NCBI RefSeq assembly: GCF_021869535.1
Contig: NW_026262659.1
Span: 8,866,001 to 8,930,000 of the forward strand
Direction: 5' to 3'
DNA from: Mytilus californianus
Taxonomy: Eukaryota > Mollusca > Bivalvia > Mytilida > Mytilidae
DNA: 64,000 nucleotides
Under the pieces are notes generated by a model. That model saw nothing but the letters and a program-made list of their open reading frames with translations. It had not been told where the DNA came from and did not search any database. The first letter of the stretch is position 1. Every line of letters starts with the position of its first letter. Positions 23,324-38,300 of the stretch are shown in pieces. Both the position numbers and the translations under genes were made by a program.

Positions 23324-26300
23324 GTATGTATATGTTTTTAAGTACTAGTATACACATTATATAACATTTCAAAACCCACACAAGGAAAGTAGAACACAGG
23401 GGCTCGGCAATCTTGTTTAATAACGATATGGGCATTCTACTATTTAAATAGTAAATGATTCGTATTTACAAAGTATACATTCAGTAGTTAGTGTTACAGT
23501 CATTCATATTGGACAATAATTTCTGAAACCGTCGACAACTTGCACGGAAATGCATTTTTTTTCAGATTTTGCAAATATTTCTGTCTTACAAACTAAATTA
23601 TATTTGTAAGTGAATATCTTTTAGGAATTGGAATAAAAGCTATTTATGATACAGAAATTATAATGAGGTAACTGATAAAATAGAAAAAATAAACGTCACA
23701 AGAAGTTAATCACACTAACAAAGCCACCGATAAAGGGTGCTCTGGAAAAACTGTGTGATTTCTAAAATCTTTTATTCTAGGTATGAAGTATTTATATAGG
23801 TTATTTATAGAATAACTAATAGAAGAATTCAAATATAGAAAAATATCAAACGCGTGACCGAACAACGCATTAATTCACGAATGCGCGTAGCCAATGAGTT
23901 AATTATCAGTGTTGTTCGGTCACGAGTTGAAAATTTTTCGATTTTTGAATTCTTTGATAAGTTATTCCTTTTATTGCATTGACAATGAGCTTTTTAATGG
24001 AAATAAAATAGAAAATGCAAGGGACTATATATTTTTCTACGCATTCACAATTTGTTTTGATGTAATGTCATCGACAACGTCTTGGCAACACCTATAGTTG
24101 TATGACGTCAGAGGAGTGAAATTATCGAATTTATTTCACATGTGAAATTATCGGTTTTTATTTAACTGGGAAATCACGGTAATTCATTGCAAACAATGTA
24201 ATAATTTAAATTTATCATATTAATCTGCATTATTTATTTTTCTTATTTTATGAAAAAGGTGCAACACTATCTGAAAACTTTGACATCTCACTAATGGTAT
24301 GTCTCTTGCGGAACCTAACACACATAGTATCTCCATCAAATGGATTTGATAAGCTTCCTGCAAATAATGAGATACACGACGGAGCAGACTTAGCAAGAAT
24401 TAAACATTATCGAAATTACATATTCCATAGAAGCACGATTCCAACACAACAGTTTAATGATATATGGACAGATTTAACAGCGGTATGTTTTGTTACATTT
24501 AGCTTAAAAGGGCTCTATTATTAGTTCCCATACTTCTATTAAAGATCTTGTTATCAATTTTTGTAATAAAGCATACGAAAATAATGGAATTAACTTTTTT
24601 TGGAGTGTCTTTAGATGTTTTGGACAAATTGCGTGCTTTTGATGGTCCGTTCAATTCAGTTGACAATTATGATTTATCGACTAGTTCTCTTATTTAATTA
24701 AATGGTCCTTTGAAAAATCCGGTTGCAGATTGATTTGCTTGGAACTCATATAAAGCCTTCTTCTGTAATGAAAACGGGAAATATGTTAAGCCTAGAAAAA
24801 CTGACTAGAACTGTGATGAGATGATTAAAGCTTTATATTTTCTTCTTGACAACATCTATTTACGTTTCGGCAATAATGTATATCGACAGGTTGACGGTGT
24901 TCCTATGGGCATCCGTTGCGCCCTTTAATAGCAGACTTGTTCCTGTATTGTTTTGAATCACAGTTTATGGCCAAACGCAGTAAATATCCGTCTAAATTAC
25001 GTTTAATTGATTAATTTAAAACACTTTTCGTTACTTTGATGATATTTGTTCTTTCAATGATCAAGAATTTTCCGTTTCTAGGTTTGGATATGTCAGTTTC
25101 ACACAGGAAACTCTTATACAAAAGTTTACGACAAAAGAGACGATTTTTCGTTCCCAGTTGTTAATTTTCCCTTTTTGGAAGGGAATGTTCCTTTGGCCCT
25201 TTCTTATGGTGTGTATATTTCACAACTTGTTCGCTATACTCGTGTCTATAGTAGCGATTTAGATTTCAATCTACAAATTTTATGTATAACTGATAAATTA
25301 TTAAGTCAAGGATTTCGTTTTCACAAATTAATTAAAATTTTTACTAAATTCTTTCAAAGTTACAACGATTTGGTAAGGAAGTTTGGCTGTACTTGAAGAG
25401 TTCTTATTCAAAATGGGATGTCCAATCCTAATTTTTACGGTGATGTTGTTTATAAAGCCCGTAAATTTTGATACGATCCATGTGAAGTTATTGCATTTTT
25501 TAATAAACTTATAATTTAACTTTAAAGGTTACCAATTTTACACAGAAGAAAAATCTTTAAATATTGATTAAACATCTAATTTGTTTTTGAAAAATTAAAA
25601 CATGGAATTGCACAACGCCACATGTTTCTCAGACTGTTTATTGCGTTTTTGCACTATATCCGTTGGATTTGTAATGATTGATGCTTTAATTTGGGAGAAC
25701 ATGATTTATCTATTAATTGTAATTGGCTTTGAACTAGCTTTCATTAACTGCGAGTACTCTTATTTCGTTGCTTTGTGTCTAATTTTTTATGTTATTTGTT
25801 TTTTAGCCTCGTACCGATGTTTTGAGTTTAGCCAAATACAACTGATTTTTATAGTTTGTTCTTATGTTGTTCTGTAACACCACTGTCCCAGGTTGGGGGA
25901 GGATTAAGCGCTCACAAACATGTAACCCCGCCACATTCTTTATCTGTATCTGTAGCTGTATGAATACGTTGTGGAAACCAATACTGGATTCAATACAACG
26001 TTAGAGAGAGCGCCGTCAATGCTCGGTGCGCCCACTACAGTGTCTTCAAGGTGGTTCCATTCGATCACTGTTTTCACGAATAATGAGTTTGAATATTGTG
26101 GTGTTTGGCTAGTTGGAATTTCAAAACACTTTGAGTTGTTCTTTACTTGTTTTTCCAAAATATTAATTGTCTGGTAGTTGTCAAATTTCTTGGCAGTAAT
26201 TGTTCTTTTTGGACGTGCTTTTTTAATATTCGTCTGGTTCTTTAGCAGGAACTAGCCCCTCAACCACCTTGTACAGATATATAAGCTTTTGGCTTGAGTG

Positions 26301-29300
26301 TCTTGTCTGTAGATCTTGAAGTTCCAGTTTGGCGAGCATATTAGAGACGTAACCATCTTCTTGTTAATGTTTGTGTGTGTGTAGGGGTCCTATATTATTG
26401 CTCCATACTCATTGATGACCTGACAAGCGCAATATATGCTGTTTTCTTGCATTCTTGTAGGCAGTATCTCAAATTCCTCCTCAGTCAGCCTAGTGTTGAG
26501 TTAGCCTTTTTCGCTACTTTGGAAATATGAGTAGTCCATTTAAGATCTTCTGAAATTTGTAGGCCCAAGTATGGATTAGTTTCCACTTCTTGTAGAATGT
26601 GTCCTTTTAAACTTTAGAATTTTAGGCTCTAGTTTTTTATGCTTAGGGTGTTCATTTCCTTGCATTGAACCTCATTACCCAGTTATTGGCCCATACCTCT
26701 AGGTTATTGAGATCTTCTTGGAGAATGTCATGATCTTTTTGTGTCTTTATGAATCTGCAAAAAGTCGAACTGAAGATCTGACTCCGTCTTGGAGGTAATT
26801 TATATGACAAACTAAGAGTAACGGTCCTAGGACTGTGCCTTGTGACACATCAGAATCAACTGTTACTTCCTCTGATTGTTTTCCTTCTACTACTACTTTC
26901 ATTTTTCTGTTTGTTAAGAACATATTCAGTCAGTTGTTTATTGGCCCTCTAATTACATATCCGCCCATTTTTTACAGCAGTTTCTTATGGGGTACTCTGT
27001 TGAAAGCTTTGGAGAAATCTAAGACGGCAAAATCAGTTTGGAAACAGGTGTCATATGCTTCCATGAAGTCGTTTAAGGTGACTAGTAATTTGATTTCGCA
27101 TGAATAACCAGATCTGAAACCATGTCTTTATGATGTTAAAACTTCGTGCCTTTCTAGATGTTTCATTATGTGCCTGCATATCATGTGTTCTAGGATTTTA
27201 CCTGGAACTGATGAGAATGTTACAGGTGATTAATTCTCAGCAGCATTTTTATCTATTGTTTTTAATACGCATGATATGTTTGCGTTTAGCCACTTCTGTG
27301 GTAGAGTTCCAGTGTCTACATATTTTTGAGAGATCACTGTCTGTCCTGTTGTTATTTGGCTTACATATTCTTTGAGTATTCTGTTCGGCATTCCATCTGG
27401 TACAGAAGCTTTTCATGCGTTCACATTTTGATGCCGTTTTTCAAATCCCCTTTCTGTTATAATAAGGCAAGGCATAGATTCCTCTATTTGTTTTGATGTT
27501 TCTGGTATTGTTATGGATTTGTCTATTGTGAAGACAGATTTGAATGGTTGTATCAATATTTCAGCTTTTTTTCAATTGAATTGTTTCATATTTTTCTTGT
27601 TGGGGCCTATTCTGTATTGGCCGAGTTGACACTTTTGTATTTCATAGACAGTTTTTATCTTATTAGTTCAAATAACAGAGTAGTTAATTCATAATGAGAA
27701 ATATAGCCCTATATGGTATCTTTTCATAATATTGTAATCACATTTAACGACATAAATTTTACTGCACCAGATAAGTATTTCGACAATAAATGTCTCTATT
27801 GTGATGCTCGAGACAACACTATGTGAAACCCAATCTCCTAACAAAAAACATTGAAGAGCTGAAAAAATCAAAGGATCAAAAGTAATACCAATGTGGCCAA
27901 GGAATCAAAGCCGCGCAAGTTTTCTCCAATATATTTTCAATCAATATTTGTTCATATTTAATCAATAACTTATTTTTGATTATATACTATAAAATCTACA
28001 AATCGTCTTGCTGTTTAAAGGGGCATTTGATGTCAATAAACTCATTATAGATACCAGAATTAAAATTGTGTTCGCCAGCCTCGCGTTTCTTCTACAAAAG
28101 ACTCATCGAATCGAAAAGGTTAAAAAAAGTACGAAGTCAAATTCAAGTTCAGCGATTTGAGACTCAAGTTCTCTTATTTATTTTTAACATACAAAAACGA
28201 ATGTCCAAATTACAAAAAGATAAAAAGAAACAATTAACATCACATGGGTTCGCTTTAATGTAGCAGGATTGCGTACGTATTTTAGATCAAACATCATATA
28301 TATATCAATAGAGATGACCTCCGAAGACTACTGATGGTCATATAATCCGATATAAACGTAAATATAAAAAGATAGCGAGCACGTGCAATCGGATTTGTTT
28401 TTATAGTCTGTTGGATTTCATGTTATAGGTTAAACATATAAGTAAATTTTCTTTTTACCTGTATAAAAATGTTTTTTGTGGGCCTTATCAGTCAACAAAA
28501 GGGTTATTCCTGATGGATTCATTGTTTCGCTTTTCAATGTTGACATTCTTTTCTATTAAATGAATGAGACATATGGTGAAGACATGAGCGCCTATCTCCT
28601 CTTAAGGTCAAATTAAAAGGTTGCATGACTACGGATTCAAATGCGTTGAATTATTTACTTGCAAGGCAAAATACATAAGTGATGTTTTTTGGCTTACTTT
28701 AATGAAATTGAACACAACTGAAGGCTAATAGCGAAATATTATTTCTTTGTTCCGCTGTTCTAAATGTTTGAAACATAAACAATCATATTTCATTTTTTGT
28801 ATCGAATTCATAGCTAATGCCCCTTTCAGTGAAAACTATTTACAGTGTTCAGCAAAATGAACCCTACTGTCGTTCAAATTTTGTGAAAGATTTATTTAAA
28901 ACATTCAGAAAATGTCATTATTTATCCCGACAAATCCCAAAGCGTAGTGCAAAAGACATCAATTGCGTCAAAAGAAAATATTTGTCTTCTGTTTTTTTGT
29001 TGTTTTTTGTTGTTTTTTTTTTTTGCAATTGAGAAAATTTTGCTTTTAATTTTGCTTTATATTTAATTTTTCAGATCTTTAAACCTATAGATAGATAAAA
29101 TTTTCTAAACAGTTATTGCACAAAAGTTTTACTAAGAACGCGACATTAATAGTAGAGTGCCCAGTGTGACAAAGGTCGCTTGTTGACAAATTTAATGGCC
29201 ATTGTTATATTATAGTTCGTTTCTTTGTGTGTTACATTTTAATGTTGTGTTTTTGTTGTGTCGTTGTTCTCCTCTTATATTTGATGCGTTTCCCTCAGTT

Positions 29301-32300
29301 TTAGTTTGTAACCCGGATTTGTTTTTATCTCTATCGATTTATGAGTTTCGAACAGCGGTATACTACTGTTGCCTTTATTTAAGTTTATAGAAAAACACAC
29401 GGCTTAATTTGTTTGCAAATAATAGAAAACTAGCTATATTTTACAAACATGATTGTAATCGTAAGTTCCCGTGGACACGATTTTCTAAATTTGGTGTTTT
29501 ACAGGGTACCGTAAAATACCTTATTGTACGGAAATTATTTTTTACATGAAAAATAAAATATTGCGCTCTTTGTTGGTGGTTGAAATTGTGCTTAGAATTT
29601 AGTTTATGTATTAGATATCTATAGATAACAAAGGTGGAAAATATTTAAGTAATTTTTGTAATTCAAAAAGTATTTCAACATTTTAATAAGACTAAAAAAT
29701 TTCCCGAAATATTTTTATGTTTCCAGCACGAGATTTTTATTTTGATTGGAGCAATTAGATACAGTTCATGTATGATTTTAATTTCGTGGGTGTAATGTTA
29801 GTCATTGATAAATATTTGGAATTGTAAAACACAAATTAAGTCTACATTTTTGCATTGATTTAAGGTGTTAGACCACCAATTCAAAACCCTATATAATCAA
29901 CCTGATTTTTCAAATGTCACATCTCTCTTAATATTTCACCTTAAATTTAGCTTCATAAAAACCAGGTATATTCTGAATTGTACATGTATCACTTTTCTGT
30001 ATGTCAATTGTCAACCAATGTTTGTCTTGCAGTGAAACAACACCGTTCGGTAGTCAACTGATACTAAAAACAACCCCTGGTGTTTTGGAAATCTTAAATA
30101 AATATACTATGGAGCGCATTAATCCTCAATTTTGAATGCAAAATCATTGACAAGTAAATTTTGGCTCAAAATGGTCATTAATTACGACAGTTATCATCAA
30201 ACACATTTCTCCTTTTTGCTTGTTGTATGGTTGATTTATTTGTTTTAATGGTCAATTAAGTTTGTAAATGGTTGTTTTGTTTGGAGGAATATGTTATGTG
30301 TCGGTTTTTCAGAACTATAATTTTTTTTATTGAATTGATTTTTGATGGTTATAATTGTAGTATAAGAATCAAACCGGTCGGTCTCTTTTCAGACCCTGAA
30401 TATGGTACACTGGGAATAAATATGAGACAAATTGTTATGATAGTGAAACTATTCAAACTGAATAATATACAAAAAAAACAATAAAGAAAAAAACAAACCG
30501 CTGCAGTCACTGAAATATATGTGCTAAATATAAAAATAAGAAGATGTGGTATGATTGCAAATGAGACAACTCTCCACAAGAGACCAAATGACACAGAAAT
30601 TAACAACTATAGGTCAACGTACGGCCTTCAACAATGAGTAAATCCCACAACGCATAATCAGCTATAAAAGGCCCCGAAATGACAAATGTAAAACAATTCA
30701 AACGAGAAACCTAACGGCCTAATTTATTTACAAAATAATGAACAAAAAACAATTATGTTACACAGCAACAAACGACAACCACTGAATTGCAGGCTCCTGA
30801 CTTGGGACAGGCACATACAGAATGTGGTGGGGTTAAAATCGATTGAAGGATCCAACTCTCCTCTAACCTAGGACAGTGGTGTAACAGTACAACATAAGAA
30901 CAAACTATAAAAATCAGTTGAAAAAGGCTTAACTCATCAGATAGATAAAAATAGAAATACATTTAACAAAAACACAGAGTGGACGTAGACGGGTACTTAT
31001 ATATCCCTCACAACAAAATGACACTAAGCAAAGATCTGAGAGTACTCGCAGTTACTGACATGCATGCATGTTCGATCGATCTGCAATGTTGCAAATTGTG
31101 ATGTTTTGTTTTTTTTTTCTGTGAAAAAAAAATACATTTATTAATAAAAACAATAACGGTCTAATCTTGACAAAACAATAAACAACAAATAGACATAACA
31201 TACAGCAGCCAACGATAACTGTTTAATTACAGGCTCCTGATTTTCATTACGTAGACAGTCACATACAGAATGCGGCACGGTTACATATGTTTGTGAGCGT
31301 TCAACCCTTCCCTTACCTGGAACACTTGTGTAACAACACAAAACTTGTGTAACAACACAAAAAAAGACAAACTGTAAAAATCAGTTGGAAATGGCTAGAC
31401 TCATCAAAATTGGCATTTAACACAAAAAACAACTAAGATAAGGACAGAAGACACAAAGTAATGATCTAAAAGTACTCGCAGTTGAAAGCTAGTGTAAAGA
31501 CGTCATCAAAAGTCTGAGAAATGCATGAATCAATGTTAGTACCAATAAAAAAGTATATTCAAAAATCTTACTACGGTTATAAATGATATCCTTAAAGAAT
31601 GAGTTTATTCAAAGGATCTATACGTTGTCAATGGTCGTATTTAAATGTACGTGCTTAATAAACAACATTACAGTGATAGATGTAGGTTTGGAATAAAGAG
31701 ATAGAAAAAAACAAGAGCGCACACTCTGAAATGTCTACCTTGCTTTACTGATCATGTTGAAAGTCTTAGGTTATACAACAAGGTTATACAACAAGGTTAT
31801 ACGTAAAGGTTATAGAACAAGTATAACATAAGATTAAAATTATCAATGATCCATGCAAATGAATTCAAGGTTAGATGAACTCTGCAACAACGACATGTAC
31901 ACCTTCCTATCATTCCATACACTAAACAAATTTGACTCACTGCTTATAGTATTTGAGATACGGACTTGACCACGAAAACTTAACCTTGTGCACTGATACA
32001 TGGACTGAAATCGATGTCAGGTGAACCCTGTCTACTGGACGTGTAGACCTTGCAAGGATGCCATTTACTAGATTAACCAAATATAGTTATCCTATAACTC
32101 ATAATAAGTGAAATATTCATATGACGAATACAACTATACAGATTGTGTTACGACTGCGACTTTAGTCGCAGAATGCGAGACAGGGATAAAAATTTGGCGG
32201 CGACATCAGCTGCGGCGTCATTTGTTTGTATTAAACTTTATACTTCAGAGGGTAGTAGCCTTGTAGGCTTCATACCTTGTATACAGATGCCTTATTTAAC

Positions 32301-35300
32301 GAAGTTTCCGTTGGTCATAAGTCCATTGTCGTTTTTTTTTTGTTCTATTTGAATTTCTCACTTGTTATAAGTAAAAGGATAACTATATTTTGGTGTATGG
32401 GTTCCTTGCAATGTGTATATGTCAGTTAGACCGGGTTCACCTAACCTCAACTTCATTTCATGGATCAGTGATCAAGGTTAAAGTTACATGAGTAGGTCCG
32501 TTTCTCAGATACTGTAAGCAGTAGGCCAACTATTTTTGGAATGATTGTAAGGAGTACATGTCTGTCTGGCAGGTATTATCTGTCCATGACCTCATGGTTC
32601 ATTGGTCAATGTTAAGTTTTAGTAATATAGTCCCCTTTTAAGATACTATAAAGAATAGGTCAATTATCTTTGGTGTACGGACTGATTGTAAGTTGTACGT
32701 GTCTCTCTGCCAGGTTTCATCTGACCTTGACCTCATTGTCATGGTTCAGTGGTCAATGTTAAGATTTCCTGGTTAAGTCTGTTTCTCAGATACTATAAGC
32801 AATATGGTCAACTTTATTTGATGTATGGGATGATTGTAATGTGTGCATGTCTGTCTGGCAGGGTTCATCTGACCATGAACTCATTTTCATGTTTCATTGG
32901 TCAATATTAAGTTTTCATGCTTTGGTCTGTATGTTTTATACCGTAATCAATATGACAACTATAGTTGGTGTAAGTAATGATTGTAAGGTGTACATGACTG
33001 TCTGGCTTGGTCTATCTGACCATGACCTCTTTTTCATGGATTATTGACAATGTTAAGTTTATGTGATACTTGTAGTAAAACTGTATCTCTAGGACTATGC
33101 GTATAAAATATAAATCATGAATGGTGAAGCAGGCGAGATATTTCAGCGTGTGCACTCTTGCAAATGAGGTCAAGGAACATGATACTTTGACAGGTTGAAA
33201 CTTCGTAGCACAACGCATCTATATACAAGGTATGAAGCATTCAGGTCCTCTCCACCCTGAAATATAAAGCTTTACAAATAGTTTACGCTGTCGCCGCCAA
33301 CACCGTCGGGTTGTATTCTCTATATCTCGCATTCTGAGATTTGCGGCGCAGGCGAGACAAAAACAACATCTGACCTAGACGTGGTCCTTGGGCTTTCAAA
33401 CTTACAGTAGACAATGAAACCCTATAGCTACTACTAGCTTCGACAATTTTTCTATGTAGTCTGCAAGTATTTATAAAATACACCGATGCTGTACAGAACA
33501 ATATTCCTTCAGATATTAATTATCTACATTTCAATTTTATAGCCAATTTCTGCTCAACAAGTCATATAAATGTGTAAAATGGAGTGAATAACCTGTTCCT
33601 AATTGGCAATTAGTTATCATAACTTTGACAATCCCTCATCCTTTTTCACTGTATTAAGTATTTCCCATTTCTATAAAACAAAGATATACTCTAATAAACT
33701 GCTAATTTAATCCATTCGGCGTTTATATTACACAAGTAAAGGAACAAAGCCCAATTGAGTGTGCTTCCACACTCACTCAAGAAAAATAGAAATTTACCAA
33801 GAAATTGTCGAACACCATCTATCAAAAGACGGAGGAAAATAACTTTTTTTGGAGAGCAACTTATAACTGATAATATCTATTTAAAAACATCTCTAGGGTT
33901 CACTGGTACCGAATCTGATATAAAAATTCCAAATTTTGAAATTGTACTCGGTCAAGATCATTGTTATTTAACATCTTAATGAAAATTGTAAATGTGCACC
34001 CCATTAGTTCAAATGTCAATCTCGAATCATGTTTTGCAACAGAAATTTCTAATTAGTCCTAAATATAGAAACTATATTTATAATGCTTTAAATTATTTGA
34101 ATTCATTTTGCCAAAACGCATGTATGTACAAGCGGCAAGCTATGTAAATGTGACTTTGCGTTTTCCCTGAAATTTTAGCTTTGATCTTTGACCCAAATTA
34201 AAGAAAACAGTGACCACTGTAGACAACGACGACATCGAGATTTCGATGAGACTTGTTCTCTTCTTTCCAATGATCATTCCGTGTGTTATTCCGTTAACCC
34301 AAATCGATCAAATTCGTTGCTATAAACATTAATTATCGCTGAAACAGGTATCTACCTTAGAACTATATCAACTACCATAATTAAAAGGACAGTATTCTTT
34401 ATAGATTCGGAATCGCTCTATTTAGAAGAATTTCCTCCAAACAGAAAGAAGGTACGATAAGGCCGATGTTTTGTGTCTCTTGAATTCAAAAATCAAACAT
34501 TATCTCATAAATCTACCAAATAAAATCCTTCGGATGTTCATAAGACATCAGCATTTATATTTGAGAATTTCGTCTTGCGTATTTACACTAGACCTTTTGT
34601 CTTTAGTGCAAAACCTCATAAACCCTCAAAAAAGCTTCTTTTTTGTGATTTGTTATTCATATTTTGATGAAGGCAACCACTTGACCTCTAAAAGATATTT
34701 TACGACGTAAGCAGTAGGAAGAGGGGGATTCAGCGGCACTTTCAGTTTTTAGGGGTTAGGGTTAAAGTTCAAATAGGAGTAAGAGATGAATTTTAAAAGT
34801 TAGGGTTAGGGTGAGGGTTAAATTTCAAATTGGAGTAAGAGATGAATTTTGAAAGTTAGGGTTAGGGTTAGGAGTTAGGGTTAATTTTCAAATAGGAGTA
34901 AGAGATGAAAATTGAACGTTATGGTTAGGGTAAGGATTAAAATTTCAAATAGGAGTAATAGTTGAATTTTGAAAATAGTACTACAAAATTGAAAAAATAA
35001 CTATAAAGAGTTGAGTACTGTAGTATTATATTATGATGGCTTCTTTTGATAATGACTTTATGAGTGTTAATGCGTTTGAAGACAAGGTACAGGAACAAAA
35101 AAATGAAGAAATTTTAAAATGGAAAGACCTTCCCATTTTTTCTTTTTGTGTATACATTCAGTGGTTGTCGTTGGTTCATGTCTGTCATATTTGTTTTTCG
35201 TAAATTGTTTTCTTATAAATTAAGCCGTTAGTTTTCTCAATTGAATTGTTTCATATTTTTCATGTCAGGGCCTTTTATAGCCGACTATACGGTATGGGTT

Positions 35301-38300
35301 TTTCTCATTGTTGCCTCATTGGCAGTCATACCACATTTTCCTCTTTTTATATATCGATTTTCCCTACATAATCAGAGAATTTACAAAATTTTACACTTGA
35401 ACAAGCTCGATGTTTCATTGTTTATATCGTTATTATGGAATAAGCATGGTAACATGTCTTAAACGATTATATCATATTTTGTTTATAAACCCAGATTACC
35501 TTAATATTTTATTTAACTTGTATTTTTTAGGCAGTGGTTCGTCTCGATCCTAAAAGTAATAAACATTGTGATACACTAGAATCACAGATTTTAACAAATG
35601 AGTGCTTATGTTATGGTAAGCTTTATAAACCTGGCAAAAAAAACCAATTCACATTTGGAAGTCGTTAAGCTAGAAAACATATTGAAGCAAAAAATAAATA
35701 TATAAACAAATGTGCGAAATAAAATTAAAAGATGGAATTTCTCACTGGTGAGACATAAGTACGCATCTGGTGCTTTGAAAATTGGCACCGTTAATCTTAT
35801 TGTTTCTCTTACGCCAAAAGTCGTAAAATGAGACATGGTGAGGCTAATTATGCGGTTGCGGTAGCGGCAATTTGAATAAAGCTCTATATTTCTGAAGGTA
35901 TTATATTCATTTCTAGTGTAGAGATGACTGTAGTAACGAAGTTTCTGTATCTCCTATGTCCATTGTCCTTGATCTGATTTCCATGGTTCAGCAACTGCTT
36001 AAAACTCAGTTTAGTGTCTTTATAACTTGGTATATAGGATCCTTGCAAGGTCTTTGTTCAGACAGGGTTAACCTGACATTTTCAAAATGTGATAAAATAG
36101 TGAGGACTTTGTTGTTTTAAGAGAGCTCACTCATTCATACTGGTAATCTTGTACTTTATCCAATTAAAACTTTAAAAACAATGAATTCTGAGTATGGTTT
36201 TTTTCGTATGTTTTCATCCCCATACTTAAGTACACGTGTACGGGTACCTATGACATCCCAATATTGTTGTAATATTCCAAACAAGTCACATTATATATCT
36301 ATTGATTTATATGAATAAAATTTTACTGCATCTTCATCATGATCTTGGATGTCAAATATAATCAGCTAATCGATAAATATAACTTTTAATATGTCATCCG
36401 TATAACGCAAGAACGAATCGAACAATGATACAACTTGATATGTATAATCGTTCGAGTATAATCAATTCATTACAGTTACTTTTTAATCGAATGGAATGTT
36501 ATCATTTAACAGATTCTCACAAAGAAGAAGTTACAATATGGGAAAATAAAGATATATGCTTTATGCCAACTGCTGCAGTTAAATATATATGTGATCATCT
36601 GCAAGCTAGCAACAGTATAACTGTCACAGGATTACCAGGAGTTGGTAAATCGGCTACTATACATCATATAGCATTAAAGCTCCGGAATACAGAGGGCTAC
36701 ATAATAATTCCCTGTCGTAGTCCTGCAGATATTCCACTCCATTTTAATAAGGGGAGAAAGATAGCCTTTGTAGTGGACGATATCTGTGGAAAATATACTA
36801 TTAATGAAAATGAGGTCAGGGAGTGGCAAAAATATCTATCACAGTTAACTATTGTAAATTCAGATGATGTGAAAATTTTGACATCAAATCGCTATTCTGT
36901 TTTCCAAGATCCAAGCTTTAAGAGGCTTACTGTTTTCAATGAAAATGTGTGTGATTTGTCGTTCGGGTGTTATTCTATTTCTGTAGAGGAAAAGGAGAAG
37001 ATAGCTCTGAAATATCTACCGCAAGATATTTTTCAAAAAATTAAACAATATATAGGACAGATGGAATATTTTCCTCTTATGTGTCAGCAGTATACAACAC
37101 GTCCTATAACTGACCCATTGAATTTCTTCAATAATCCTTATGAAATATTTGAACAAGAGATAATTGCTATGAAAGAAGAAGACAAGCTGAAATATTGTGC
37201 ATTGTTAATTTGTGTTCTATTGAATGCTTCTATAAGAAATCCAGATAAAAACTGTGAAAGATATATCCGTTTAGATGCAATGGAGAATGACACAAACGCT
37301 CATGAAACAGAGATCTATGGAACGCAGACAAAATTTTCCAGATTCCAACTTCAAAATATTTTCGATCTTTGTGAACTCAATCGAGAGACTCCGACTAAAC
37401 TAATATTTCGGCAGTATGATTGCTTATTAAATACATATATGAAAAAGACAGACATATATTACACTTGTATTCATGATAAAGTGTTTGAATGTCTGTGTTA
37501 TTACTTTGGCAAAACATTGCAAAGAGATGTAATTTTGTATTCTGATAGCAAAGTTATAAGAGACCATACGCATATTACTTCTTTGAATGAGGAACATGAC
37601 ACGTTTTCTATTTTAGTAAAGACAAAAAATGAAAATCAATATTTCTTCAGGATCATTAAAGACATATTACAGGGGAATATTTATGATGTTTTCTGTAACA
37701 ATCAAATGCAATTTACAAGCTACAGATCAAAATTAATCAAGTTTCTTTTAACTCTCTCTGACTCCATGCTAAATAGGTTGTTGACTACAAAGGATGAAAC
37801 ACGTGAAAATGGAACTGATCCAGTTACATCATTGTATATTGTTTGTTATAAAGGCTACTTGGATTTAGCTGAATTTATATTAGACCATACGAATAATTAT
37901 TTTGATCGCCGCTTTCATCCATTAAATGCAGCAGCATCTTCTGGTCATTGTTATTTGTTAGAGTTGATGATATCTAGAGGAGCAAAGGTTAATCATCGTG
38001 ATAAAAGTGGCCATACTCCCATGACTATGGCATGCATAAATAAATATGAAGCAGCAGTAAAACTCCTTATCGACAAAGGAGCTGACTTAAACAAAAGAAC
38101 AAACAAAGGTCCAACTCCATTGATGTGGGTATGCACCAGTAGTAACAAACAATTGGCCGAATTGCTCCTCTACCATGGTGCTGATATAGACAAAGGTGAT
38201 TACGAAGGACAAACACCGGTAATGCGATCCCGCAAACGCTCAGCGCATGAAATGTTCGATTTCCTCATTTATAAAGGTGCAAATTTGAATACAGGAGATA

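Larger units (their letters stand above)
24483..35530 (+). other. Intron 2, 11 kb, packed with mobile elements
   Basis: It is bounded by 'gtatgt' (24483) and 'ttttttag' (35530). It contains two RT relics, four family R tails, nested hairpin-headed elements and two tandem repeats, each listed separately. The parts not covered by those entries (about 27900-29189, 29390-30534, 33371-34744) show no gene or clear repeat. Confidence 0.65.

Noticed and set aside
29202-29390. 62-codon frame with hydrophobic residues, also found at 46274-46594
   Set aside because: Both are translations of the dispersed family T repeat, with no evidence of coding constraint.
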